From the NCBI GenBank assembly GCA_017450165.1, contig JAFSWO010000079.1, positions 1-52,068 on the forward strand: a stretch of DNA of 52,068 nt, written 5' to 3'. Positions 9,021 to 16,055 of this stretch are shown piece by piece. Origin of the DNA: Bacteroidales bacterium. Lineage in GTDB: Bacteria; Bacteroidota; Bacteroidia; Bacteroidales; UBA932. Made by a program: the position numbers and the translations under genes. Position 1 is the first letter of the stretch; each line of letters opens with the position of its first letter. The notes beneath the pieces were generated by a model that was not told the origin of the DNA, searched no databases, and saw nothing but the letters and a program-made list of their open reading frames with translations.

Positions 9021-9761
9021 ATGAACATCAAGCGTTTTACCCTCTTTTTCGTGCTGCTGACGCTGATTCCAGCAACCGTTTCGGCCCAGCTCAAGTACAA
9101 ATGGAGCACCGAGCGGATGGACAGCCGCTATGACAACGGCACGGAGCAGACCGCTGCCAAGATTATCGACAAATACAGTCCGATGGTCGCTCCCCTGCAG
9201 GAGATCATCGGTTACAGTGAAGACGAGTACCGCAGTTCGCGTCCCGAAAGCGGTCTTTCCAACTTCGCGGCCGATATCATTCGGGAAACCGCTGAGAAAG
9301 CGGTCGGCAAACGGGTGGACGTGGGTCTCACCAACTTCGGCGGTATCCGCACCAGCCTGCCCAAAGGGGCCGTCCGCGTCTATGACATCTTCTCCATCTT
9401 CCCCTTCGAGAACCACATCGTGGTCTTCGACATCAAGGGCCGCGACCTGTTGAAGTTCTTCAATCAGATGGCAAAGCGGCCGGAGGCGCTAAGCAACGTC
9501 TATCTCGTAGCCAAGAATGGAGAGATTGTGACCCTCCGGATCGGTGACAAGCCCTTCGACGTGGATCACACCTACCGCATGGCCACCATCGACTTCCTGA
9601 TGGATGGCGGAGACGGGGTCAACCTCACCAAAATGGCCCGGAACAAGGTGGAGACCGGGATCCTGATCCGCGACGCCATTGTTGACCACATCCGTGAGAT
9701 GAATGCGGAGGGCAAGACCATCCGCCTCTTCAAGGACAGCCGTGTAACCATCAATGACTAA
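9021..9761 (+). CDS. 5'-nucleotidase C-terminal (substrate-binding) domain protein, secreted
   Basis: Encodes 246 residues: a signal peptide (MNIKRFTLFFVLL... ending VSAQ), then a 5'-nucleotidase C-terminal domain. The diagnostic sequences are ESGLSNFAADIIRETAE, VGLTNFGGIRTSLPKG, FPFENHIVVFDIKGRDL and FLMDGGDGV. In E. coli UshA this domain binds the nucleoside part of the substrate and is fused behind the metal-binding catalytic domain. Here the catalytic domain is a separate gene directly downstream, so the order of the two halves is reversed. Both products are exported and presumably act together in nucleotide scavenging in the periplasm. Confidence 0.9.
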   Translation: MNIKRFTLFFVLLTLIPATVSAQLKYKWSTERMDSRYDNGTEQTAAKIIDKYSPMVAPLQEIIGYSEDEYRSSRPESGLSNFAADIIRETAEKAVGKRVDVGLTNFGGIRTSLPKGAVRVYDIFSIFPFENHIVVFDIKGRDLLKFFNQMAKRPEALSNVYLVAKNGEIVTLRIGDKPFDVDHTYRMATIDFLMDGGDGVNLTKMARNKVETGILIRDAIVDHIREMNAEGKTIRLFKDSRVTIND

Positions 9762-9767
9762 GGGAGG
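9762..9767 (+). promoter_or_regulatory. Shine-Dalgarno sequence fixing the start at 9775
   Basis: GGGAGG lies 7 bases before the ATG at 9775 and right after the upstream stop. Such a strong site is unusual in this window and supports 9775 over the earlier in-frame ATG at 9754, which overlaps the previous gene. Confidence 0.6.
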
Positions 9768-9774
9768 AACAACT

Positions 9775-10602
9775 ATGAAACGATTCTTCATTTTTATAGC
9801 ACTGCTCGCCGCTACGGCCACCCTCGCAGATGCCCAGCGGCTTGTTATCCTGCATACCAACGACTCCCACAGCCAGATTGAACCGCTCCGCGTGGGCCGG
9901 GACAAAGGCTTCGGCGGCGTGGAGCGCCGGATGGAGTACATCCGTCAGGTCCGCGAACAGTATGGCAAGGACAAGGTCCTGCTGCTCGATGCCGGCGACT
10001 ACAATCAGGGTACCCCCTATTTCACGGTGGCAAAGGGCGACCTGGAGATGGAACTGGTCAATGCCATGAAATATGACGTGGCCACCCTTGGTAACCACGA
10101 ATTCGACAACGGCCAGGAAGAGCTCGCCCGCCGGCTCAAGAAAGCCCGCTTTACCACGCTCACCTGCAATTATGACTTCTCGAATACCTGCCTTCGCAAA
10201 CTGGTTAAACCCTGGACGATCGTCAAGCGCGGCGGCATGAAGATCGGCATCGTGGGCGCCACCTCCTATCTGGAGGGCAACGTGATGAAGTCCCACCTCG
10301 ACGGCATGAAGCGCCTCAACACCATCGCTGAGGTAAACCGTTGGGCGGAATTCCTCAAGAAAGAAAAGAAGTGCGACCTGGTTATCTTCCTCTCGCATCT
10401 GGGCTATCGAGGCGGCACCCCGGATAGGCCTTCCGACGAATTGCTGGTGCCCGCTTCGCGGAACATCGACCTCGTAATCGGCGGACACAGCCACACCTTC
10501 ATCAAAGAGCCCCTCGTTTTGAAAGACCTGGACGGCAAGGATGTGCCCATCGTACAGGCCGGCTGCCAGGGCGTACAGGTAGGAAAATTTGAAATCTATT
10601 AG
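9775..10602 (+). CDS. 5'-nucleotidase catalytic (metallophosphatase) domain protein, secreted
   Basis: Encodes 275 residues: a signal peptide (MKRFFIFIALLAATATLADAQ) then a calcineurin-like metallophosphatase domain. Metal ligands are in ILHTNDSHS, DAGDYNQGT, TLGNHEFDNG, FLSHLGYRG and GGHSHTF, all as in the N-terminal half of UshA-type 5'-nucleotidases. The protein stops at the end of this domain, so it lacks the C-terminal nucleoside-binding half, which is encoded by the gene just upstream. This two-gene arrangement is known in Bacteroidota. The predicted reaction is hydrolysis of nucleoside 5'-monophosphates or related phosphoesters in the periplasm. Confidence 0.92.
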   Translation: MKRFFIFIALLAATATLADAQRLVILHTNDSHSQIEPLRVGRDKGFGGVERRMEYIRQVREQYGKDKVLLLDAGDYNQGTPYFTVAKGDLEMELVNAMKYDVATLGNHEFDNGQEELARRLKKARFTTLTCNYDFSNTCLRKLVKPWTIVKRGGMKIGIVGATSYLEGNVMKSHLDGMKRLNTIAEVNRWAEFLKKEKKCDLVIFLSHLGYRGGTPDRPSDELLVPASRNIDLVIGGHSHTFIKEPLVLKDLDGKDVPIVQAGCQGVQVGKFEIY

Positions 10603-10606
10603 TCTC

Positions 10607-11743
10607 ATGAAAAAGTTATTTCTCCTATCCCTAACCTTTGCAGGGCTGCTGCTGATTGCCGGTTGCGGCAAGACGGACGACAGTGACATCCATGCGGATG
10701 CCACCTGCTACTGCGATTATTACGGGAACGGGACAACCAACTATGTCCTGAACATCCAATACGGACGTCTCAAGAATGACGGCTCGTTCCGCAAGGCCGG
10801 TGAATCCATCACGCTCGATTTCATTGCACCGGGTGACGCCGACCGGAAAACCCTGCCGGAAGGCACCTATGTACTGGATACTGACAACTCGCTCATACCG
10901 GGCGAACTGGTTCAATCCTCCGCCTACACCCTGAGGGAGTATCTGCAGGCCTGGATTAACGCCGGGTTCTCGATTGATCTGAAAGATTACAGCGAACTGG
11001 ATCTGAATGCAATCGCCGGCTACTACGGAACGGCTTACTACAAGCAGACCAACAACAAGGACGGCGAAGCGTTTCCGGTAAGCCAGGCAACCGCCACCGT
11101 TACCCGCAACGGCAAAAATTACCTGATCAGCGCCTCCGTCACCGTGAATGGTGAAGTGAAGGAGTTCACCTATGAAGGTCCCCTGGAGATCGAGATCGAG
11201 GAACCGTCCGAGCCGCTCACGGAGGGATTCACCGCCTACTATTATGGTGATTTCTACAACGTCAGTGCAGACAACTGGCTGATTCGTGTCCTCATGGAAG
11301 AAAGCGAAGCGCTTTACCTGGAACTCCTCAAAACAACGGGTACCGTAGCGGACATTCCGGAAGGCAACTTCACCGTCAGCCGCGGCTTGGTACCCGGCGA
11401 CCTGATTTCCGGCGTGGTAGACCAGACATCCGGCACCGTAGAAGGCTCCTGCGTGGCAACCTGGAGCGGACAACTCAAAGTGCTGATTGACGACGGCGGC
11501 ATAGAACTCACCAAAGTTGAAGAGGAGAAGATGCGGCTGAACTATACCGTTCGCGGCAGCGATCCCATCTACGGCGGAGAACGCGAAGGAACCTTTACGG
11601 GTGCCCTGAAGGTGGTTGACTGCACCGTCGAGATCTCCTCGATGCTCGCCCCCAACGCTGACGACAACTTAAAATATGCACAATATGGCCGTAAAAAAAC
11701 TCTACAGAAAGCAACAAGGACGCATGATCGGCGGCGTCTGTAA
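10607..11743 (+). CDS. Lipoprotein with two related beta-rich repeats, function unknown
   Basis: Encodes 378 residues. The N-terminus MKKLFLLSLTFAGLLLIAGC has a lipobox with Cys20. The mature part seems to be an internal duplication: LPEGTYVLDTDNSLIPGELV in the first half resembles IPEGNFTVSRGLVPGDLI in the second, and each is followed by a strand-rich segment ending in a G-x-L-x-[VI]-E/V pattern. I do not recognise a named family. The last 59 bases overlap pspC in another frame and encode a basic tail (KKTLQKATRTHDRRRL) unlike the rest of the protein; a TAA in another frame at 11670-11672 would end the protein just before pspC. A frameshift near the end is therefore possible. It lies 4 bases behind the nucleotidase gene. 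Confidence 0.72.
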   Translation: MKKLFLLSLTFAGLLLIAGCGKTDDSDIHADATCYCDYYGNGTTNYVLNIQYGRLKNDGSFRKAGESITLDFIAPGDADRKTLPEGTYVLDTDNSLIPGELVQSSAYTLREYLQAWINAGFSIDLKDYSELDLNAIAGYYGTAYYKQTNNKDGEAFPVSQATATVTRNGKNYLISASVTVNGEVKEFTYEGPLEIEIEEPSEPLTEGFTAYYYGDFYNVSADNWLIRVLMEESEALYLELLKTTGTVADIPEGNFTVSRGLVPGDLISGVVDQTSGTVEGSCVATWSGQLKVLIDDGGIELTKVEEEKMRLNYTVRGSDPIYGGEREGTFTGALKVVDCTVEISSMLAPNADDNLKYAQYGRKKTLQKATRTHDRRRL

Positions 11744-11891
11744 CGGCATAGCCGATTACTTCGAGATTGATCCCACGATCGTCCGGCTGGCCTGGCTGAT
11801 CTGCATTTTTGCAGCGGGCGGCGGTCTGCTGGCTTACTTGATTGCCCTGATCGTCATCCCTTCGGATGGCGTCTACATTTCTAAACAATAA
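11685..11891 (+). CDS. PspC-domain small membrane protein
   Basis: Encodes 68 residues (71 if an ATG at 11676 is used). It has the PspC signature: a basic N-terminus, GRMIGGVCNGIADYF, DPTIVRLAWLI, then a single hydrophobic helix ending in VIPSD. In E. coli PspC is an inner-membrane component of the phage-shock envelope stress response, and stand-alone short PspC proteins are common in Bacteroidota. Its start overlaps the end of the preceding lipoprotein gene, and lemA follows after 6 bases, which suggests translational coupling within an envelope-related cluster. Confidence 0.87.
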   Translation: MAVKKLYRKQQGRMIGGVCNGIADYFEIDPTIVRLAWLICIFAAGGGLLAYLIALIVIPSDGVYISKQ

Positions 11892-11897
11892 CGCATT

Positions 11898-12446
11898 ATG
11901 ACTATCACGATTATTATTCTCGCCGTTGTTCTGGTGATCGTCCTCTGGCTGATCGCCGCACAGCGCAAACTGGTTTCCGCAGAAGAGCTCTGCAAGAATT
12001 CGCTGAGTCAGATCGGCGTACAGCAGAACAGCCGCTGGGATGCCCTGACCGCCCTGGCAGAACTGACCAAGGGGTATGACGAACACGAATACAAGACCTT
12101 GATGGATATCATCGCCCAGCGTACCGCTGTCGGCCGCAACGCTACCGCAGCCGATGTGCAGGGCAACGAGGAGAAGATGGCTCAGGTACTCCGCCAGATC
12201 AACGTGGTGGCCGAGCAGTATCCGAACCTCAAGGCCAACGAAATGTACGGCAAGACGATGGACAGCGTCAACACCTATGAGAACCAGGTTCGCATGAGCC
12301 GCATGGTGTACAACGACACCGTCACCAAGTACAACCGACTGGTCCGTCAGTTCCCGGATTCGATCGCCGCATCCATCTTCCGTTTTGCAGAGCGGGAGTA
12401 TCTCGCTGAGCCCAAGGGCAAAACCGAAATGCCCTCGATGCGCTGA
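11898..12446 (+). CDS. LemA family protein
   Basis: Encodes 182 residues. One N-terminal membrane helix (about 2-20) is followed by a long helical domain typical of LemA: SAEELCKNSLSQIGVQQNSRWD, ALTALAELTKGYDEHE, VAEQYPNLKAN and a closing segment rich in charged residues. LemA proteins are membrane-anchored with the helical bundle usually outside; function is unresolved. They often sit beside proteins with Gly-rich tails, such as TPM or DUF2207 proteins, as here. The stop TGA shares its final A with the ATG of the next gene (ATGATG-type overlap), so the two are translationally coupled. Confidence 0.88.
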   Translation: MTITIIILAVVLVIVLWLIAAQRKLVSAEELCKNSLSQIGVQQNSRWDALTALAELTKGYDEHEYKTLMDIIAQRTAVGRNATAADVQGNEEKMAQVLRQINVVAEQYPNLKANEMYGKTMDSVNTYENQVRMSRMVYNDTVTKYNRLVRQFPDSIAASIFRFAEREYLAEPKGKTEMPSMR

Positions 12447-14077
12447 TGAAACGCCTTCTCCTGCTACTGGGACTGCTCTGCGCCTTTTTCGCGGAGGCCG
12501 GTGCCACTCGCATTCACGGAATCCGGATCGACGTCACGCTGGAGCGCGACGGCTCGGCCCGGGTCTGTGAAATATGGGACATAACGGCCGACCGTGGCAC
12601 GGAGTGGTATCTGGTGAAGGGGAATCTGGACCATATCACGGTCTCTGATTTCAGCGTCAGCGAAAACGCCCGCGTTTTTGAGAATATCGGGAAGTGGGAC
12701 GTTGACCGGAATCTGGCCCAGAAGAGCGGGAAGTGCGGTATCGTCCGCAAATCCAACGGCTGTGAACTCTGTTGGGGGCTCGGCTCGATGGGCCGCCACG
12801 TCTTTACCGCTACCTATCGGCTGCACGGGCTCGTGGAGGCTTTCCATGAAGCGGACGGCCTGCATTTCCAGTTCGTATCGCCCGGCCTGGGCGCTGAACC
12901 GGAGGAGGTGGAGATTCACCTGATTCCGGGTGAAGGCGTCGCTCCCTTTTCTACTGAAAATGCACGCATCTGGGCCTTCGGATACAATGGAACCAGCTCC
13001 TTCAGCAATGGAGAAATTGTAGCCCGAACGGATGGCAAACTCTCCGAACGGAGTTCAGTGATCCTGCTGGCCCGCTTTGACAAGGGGGTCTTCTCCCCGC
13101 TTCACGTCACGGACAAGGACTTTTCCGACGTTCAGGAGCGGGCCATGGAAGGCGCCGATTTCGGCGACGACGATGACCGACTGCCCTGGGTCGCCCGGGT
13201 TTTCATGGTTCTTTTCACCGTCGTGATCCCCGTCCTGAGTGGAATCGGCGTGGCCGCAGCCATCCGCAAACGCAACCGGAAACTCTTCGGCGTGACGCGC
13301 CTGAGCCAGATTGACTGGTGCCGCGAGGTCCCCTTCGGCGGCGACCTCCTCCAAAGCGACTACATCCTGCGGAAAGTCAATACCGTCAGCGGTGGCAGCG
13401 CTATCGCATCGGCCATGATCCTACGGATGATTGACCGGGGGCAGCTTGTCATCCGGCACAGCGGCCGCAACGGGAAACAGGTGGAAATTGCGTTCAACGA
13501 CACCGCTTCCCAGGATGCGCTCTCCGAGAGCGAGCGCATGCTCTACCGAATGATGAAAGCGGCTTCGGGCAGCGATGAAATCTTGCAAAAGCACGAGTTT
13601 TCACGCTGGAGCCAGAAGAATGCCAAGACCATCGAAGTCTGGATCTCCACACTTGAGAGCGAATCCCGCAAACGAATTGTCGACCAGGGACATGTCGATG
13701 AAAGCGGGCAGGTCGAGGCCCGCAAGGTAATCGGATTGAAGAAGTTCCTGAACGATTTCACCCTCGTACGCGAACGCAGTTCGGCGGAGGTGGCTCTCTG
13801 GAATGAATACCTGGTCTTCGGAGCCCTCTACGGCATCGCCGACAAGGTTGCCAAGGAGCTCGCAGAAATCAATCCGGAACTCTTTAAACAAACTATCTAC
13901 AACGACCCGTACACGGCCCGTCAGGTGGTCTGGATGAGCCGGGACCTTTCCAACGGCATCACCAATGCTGCAGCACGTTCCTCCGCAGCGGCCGCCCGCA
14001 GCGGATTCGGCGGTCGCGCCTCCTTTGGGGGAGGCGGTGGCTTCCACGGCGGCGGATTCGGTGGCGGCGCAAGATAA
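12446..14077 (+). CDS. DUF2207 membrane protein with Gly-rich C-terminus
   Basis: Encodes 543 residues. A signal peptide (about 1-20) precedes a beta-rich extracytoplasmic DUF2207 domain, recognisable from IRIDVTLERDGSARVCEIWDI and the later YNGTSSF region. A membrane helix lies near 250-272 (VFMVLFTVVIPVLSGIGVAAA). The cytoplasmic or second half contains EVPFGGDLL, ILRMIDRGQLVI and a helical stretch, and the protein ends in a Phe/Gly/His-rich tail (SFGGGGGFHGGGFGGGAR). The partnership with LemA immediately upstream is a recurring one. No enzymatic motif is seen. The usual second and third membrane segments of DUF2207 proteins are not evident here. Confidence 0.82.
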   Translation: MKRLLLLLGLLCAFFAEAGATRIHGIRIDVTLERDGSARVCEIWDITADRGTEWYLVKGNLDHITVSDFSVSENARVFENIGKWDVDRNLAQKSGKCGIVRKSNGCELCWGLGSMGRHVFTATYRLHGLVEAFHEADGLHFQFVSPGLGAEPEEVEIHLIPGEGVAPFSTENARIWAFGYNGTSSFSNGEIVARTDGKLSERSSVILLARFDKGVFSPLHVTDKDFSDVQERAMEGADFGDDDDRLPWVARVFMVLFTVVIPVLSGIGVAAAIRKRNRKLFGVTRLSQIDWCREVPFGGDLLQSDYILRKVNTVSGGSAIASAMILRMIDRGQLVIRHSGRNGKQVEIAFNDTASQDALSESERMLYRMMKAASGSDEILQKHEFSRWSQKNAKTIEVWISTLESESRKRIVDQGHVDESGQVEARKVIGLKKFLNDFTLVRERSSAEVALWNEYLVFGALYGIADKVAKELAEINPELFKQTIYNDPYTARQVVWMSRDLSNGITNAAARSSAAAARSGFGGRASFGGGGGFHGGGFGGGAR

Positions 14078-14089
14078 TTGAGACTTATT

Positions 14090-14890
14090 ATGGCAGCATT
14101 AACCAAGATTTTTTTCCGTTTCGGCGTACAGGTCTGGCATTTTGTCGGACTTCCCATCTTCTTTTTCGCCGTATCGATGGTCTACCATCCCTTTGATATC
14201 CTCGAATTTCTGGATATGGGAGGCGGTATGCTAGACTTCAATCTGACGATTGTCACCAGCATCTTCTTCGGCGTGATGCTCTCCTCCAGACTGATTCTTT
14301 ATTTTGCCCGTAAATCGCTGAACCTCAGCCTTCCGCTATATGTTGCCTGGTGTACGGCGGAGGTTTTCATAGCCAGTGCCTTCTCAGCACTCTTTGTCAA
14401 TCTGATTTCACGCGGAAACGTAACCTTCTTCCTGGCGTGGGGCAAACTCTTTGCCTACTCCCTGTCCATACTCGTCTTCCCTTACGCAATCCTTACCCTG
14501 CTGATGATTATCCGCGGTATGCGGGAGGCAGCTGTCGTACAGACGGAAGACCTTATCCGCTTCCGCGATTCGAACGGCAAACTCCGGCTGACGATTGCGC
14601 CCAGGGCGGTGCTATATGTGGAATCCAAGGAGAATTATGTGAGTATCTGTTACCAGGACGGAGCTCATCTTCGCAACTACCTGCTGCGCAACTCCATGAA
14701 GCGCACGGATGAACTGCTCGCGCGCCATGGCATGGTTCGCTGCCACCGCACCTGTATCGTCAACCCCTCGCACGTCAATATCCTGCGACGTGACCGCGAA
14801 GGGTTCATCTTTGCAGACCTGGATGTAGAGGGCTGCCCTTCCATCCCGGTTTCCAAACCGAATTACGATAAACTCTCTTCCCTGCTTTAA
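14090..14890 (+). CDS. Membrane-anchored LytTR-type transcription regulator
   Basis: Encodes 266 residues. Four hydrophobic segments occupy roughly residues 15-150, and a LytTR DNA-binding domain fills the C-terminus: PRAVLYVESKENYVSICY, LLRNSMKRTDELL, MVRCHRTCIVNPSHV and the closing strands. There is no receiver domain, so it is a one-component regulator held in the inner membrane. The ATG at 14090 is used; a TTG four codons upstream overlaps the DUF2207 stop. The location directly after pspC-lemA-DUF2207 suggests that it senses an envelope condition and controls this cluster or another locus. That role is inferred. Confidence 0.87.
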   Translation: MAALTKIFFRFGVQVWHFVGLPIFFFAVSMVYHPFDILEFLDMGGGMLDFNLTIVTSIFFGVMLSSRLILYFARKSLNLSLPLYVAWCTAEVFIASAFSALFVNLISRGNVTFFLAWGKLFAYSLSILVFPYAILTLLMIIRGMREAAVVQTEDLIRFRDSNGKLRLTIAPRAVLYVESKENYVSICYQDGAHLRNYLLRNSMKRTDELLARHGMVRCHRTCIVNPSHVNILRRDREGFIFADLDVEGCPSIPVSKPNYDKLSSLL

Positions 14891-14900
14891 ATCACCGCCT

Positions 14901-15605
14901 ATGACTGTAGAAAAATTTGTCACGGCCCTCGGCCTCACGGTCTCCGTCTATTGCATCAACCACGGCTCACTGGCACTGGCTATCCAGTGGCCGGATTCCG
15001 ACCGCTGCTACACCGTCTGGGTGGACCCGGTTGCCAATTACTATGGTAATACCGTGGATTTCAGCGGTGTGCCCGTTCCGGACGCCCTGCTCGTCACCCA
15101 CGGTCACGGCGATCATCTGGACACCACGCTGGCCGCCTCCGCACTCCGCGCTGGTGCATCCTGTATCGGTTCGCCGGATGTCTGCGAACACTTCCCCGAA
15201 GCCACGCTGCTGCGTCACGGCAAAAGCCTTACGTTGACCGAAGGCATCACGGTTACGGCTGTCCCTGCCTACAACCACACGCCGGGCCACACCCGGTTCC
15301 ATCCGAAGTCGCGGGAGGACAACGGCTACGTGATCGATATCGCTGGATTCAAGATCTACGTGGCCGGTGATACGGAGGATATTCCGGAGATGAAAAACCT
15401 CGCAGGGACCATCGACCTGGCTTTTCTCCCTGTCAACCAACCCTATACGATGACCATTCCGCAGGCGGTCAACGCTGCGAAGATGATTGCGCCCAAGGTG
15501 CTGATGCCTTACCACCTGACCGACACCGACCTCACCGCACTCCGTAGCGCCCTCGAGGCAGCACTGCCTAAAACAGAGGTCCGCATTGTATCAGAATTCA
15601 GATAA
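14901..15605 (+). CDS. Metallo-beta-lactamase-fold hydrolase (UlaG/UPF0173-like)
   Basis: Encodes 234 residues without a signal peptide, so cytoplasmic. The metal-binding signature THGHGDHLD (His67, His69, Asp71, His72) is intact; further likely ligands are His in NHTPGH, Asp in VAGDTED and His in MPYHLTD. This pattern belongs to the short MBL-fold hydrolases related to UPF0173/UlaG. Substrate unknown. It starts 10 bases after the regulator gene and closes the long co-directional run; the promoter of the next gene lies immediately behind its end. Confidence 0.85.
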   Translation: MTVEKFVTALGLTVSVYCINHGSLALAIQWPDSDRCYTVWVDPVANYYGNTVDFSGVPVPDALLVTHGHGDHLDTTLAASALRAGASCIGSPDVCEHFPEATLLRHGKSLTLTEGITVTAVPAYNHTPGHTRFHPKSREDNGYVIDIAGFKIYVAGDTEDIPEMKNLAGTIDLAFLPVNQPYTMTIPQAVNAAKMIAPKVLMPYHLTDTDLTALRSALEAALPKTEVRIVSEFR

Positions 15606-15612
15606 TTATTCT

Positions 15613-15620
15613 TATTTTTG
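15613..15620 (+). promoter_or_regulatory. -7 promoter element for yegP
   Basis: TATTTTTG is a perfect TAnnTTTG, 28 bases before the ATG at 15649. A TTG at 15586-15588 is the nearest upstream candidate, but its spacing (24) is longer than usual. Confidence 0.45.
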
Positions 15621-15648
15621 TCACATAATCCTTAAAAACACGTGTACC

Positions 15649-15975
15649 ATGGGAAAATTTGAAGTTTATGTAAGAAAGAACGGTGAGTTCCAGTTTAATC
15701 TCAAAGCAACCAACGGCCAGGTAATTCTTGCCAGCGAAGGTTACAACACCAAGGCTGCATGCCTCAACGGCATTGAGTCCGTGAAGAAGAATGCCGTAGA
15801 AATCAAGCGCTTCGAGAAGAAGGTCGCGAAGAACGGCAAACCTTTCTTCTGCCTCAAGGCAACCAATGGCCAGGTCATCGGACAGAGCCAGATGTACGCA
15901 AGCGAGAAGACCTGCGACAATGGTATCGCTTCCGTCATGAAGAACGCTCCTGAAGCTCCCGTTGTAGAAATCTAA
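15649..15975 (+). CDS. YegP-type DUF1508 protein, two repeats
   Basis: Encodes 108 residues made of two tandem DUF1508 units. Both contain LKATNGQVI followed by a Ser/Tyr-x-Lys-x-x-Cys-x-x-Gly-Ile motif (NTKAACLNGI and SEKTCDNGI). E. coli YegP has the same two-repeat build. The function is not established; small basic cytoplasmic proteins of this family are often abundant. The ATG at 15649 matches the conserved beginning GKFEVYVRKNGEF. It is a single-gene transcript, flanked by its own promoter and a strong terminator. Confidence 0.93.
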   Translation: MGKFEVYVRKNGEFQFNLKATNGQVILASEGYNTKAACLNGIESVKKNAVEIKRFEKKVAKNGKPFFCLKATNGQVIGQSQMYASEKTCDNGIASVMKNAPEAPVVEI

Positions 15976-15996
15976 TCTTACAGCAAACATTTTCGG

Positions 15997-16027
15997 ATGG
16001 CCGGCCTTGTGACCGGCCATTTTTTTT
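15997..16027 (+). terminator. Rho-independent terminator behind yegP
   Basis: ATGGCCGG (15997-16004) pairs perfectly with CCGGCCAT (16013-16020) across an 8-base loop, and seven T follow. It sits 22 bases after the yegP stop. Confidence 0.9.
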
Positions 16028-16037
16028 ACGATATTTG
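16007..16037 (+). promoter_or_regulatory. Putative promoter of the feoAB gene overlapping the terminator
   Basis: TTG at 16007-16009, in the terminator loop, is followed after 20 bases by GATATTTG (16030-16037), one mismatch from TAnnTTTG. The ATG is at 16056. No iron-responsive Fur palindrome was recognised nearby. Confidence 0.35.
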
Positions 16038-16055
16038 CTGATTAATCCAACCGCA

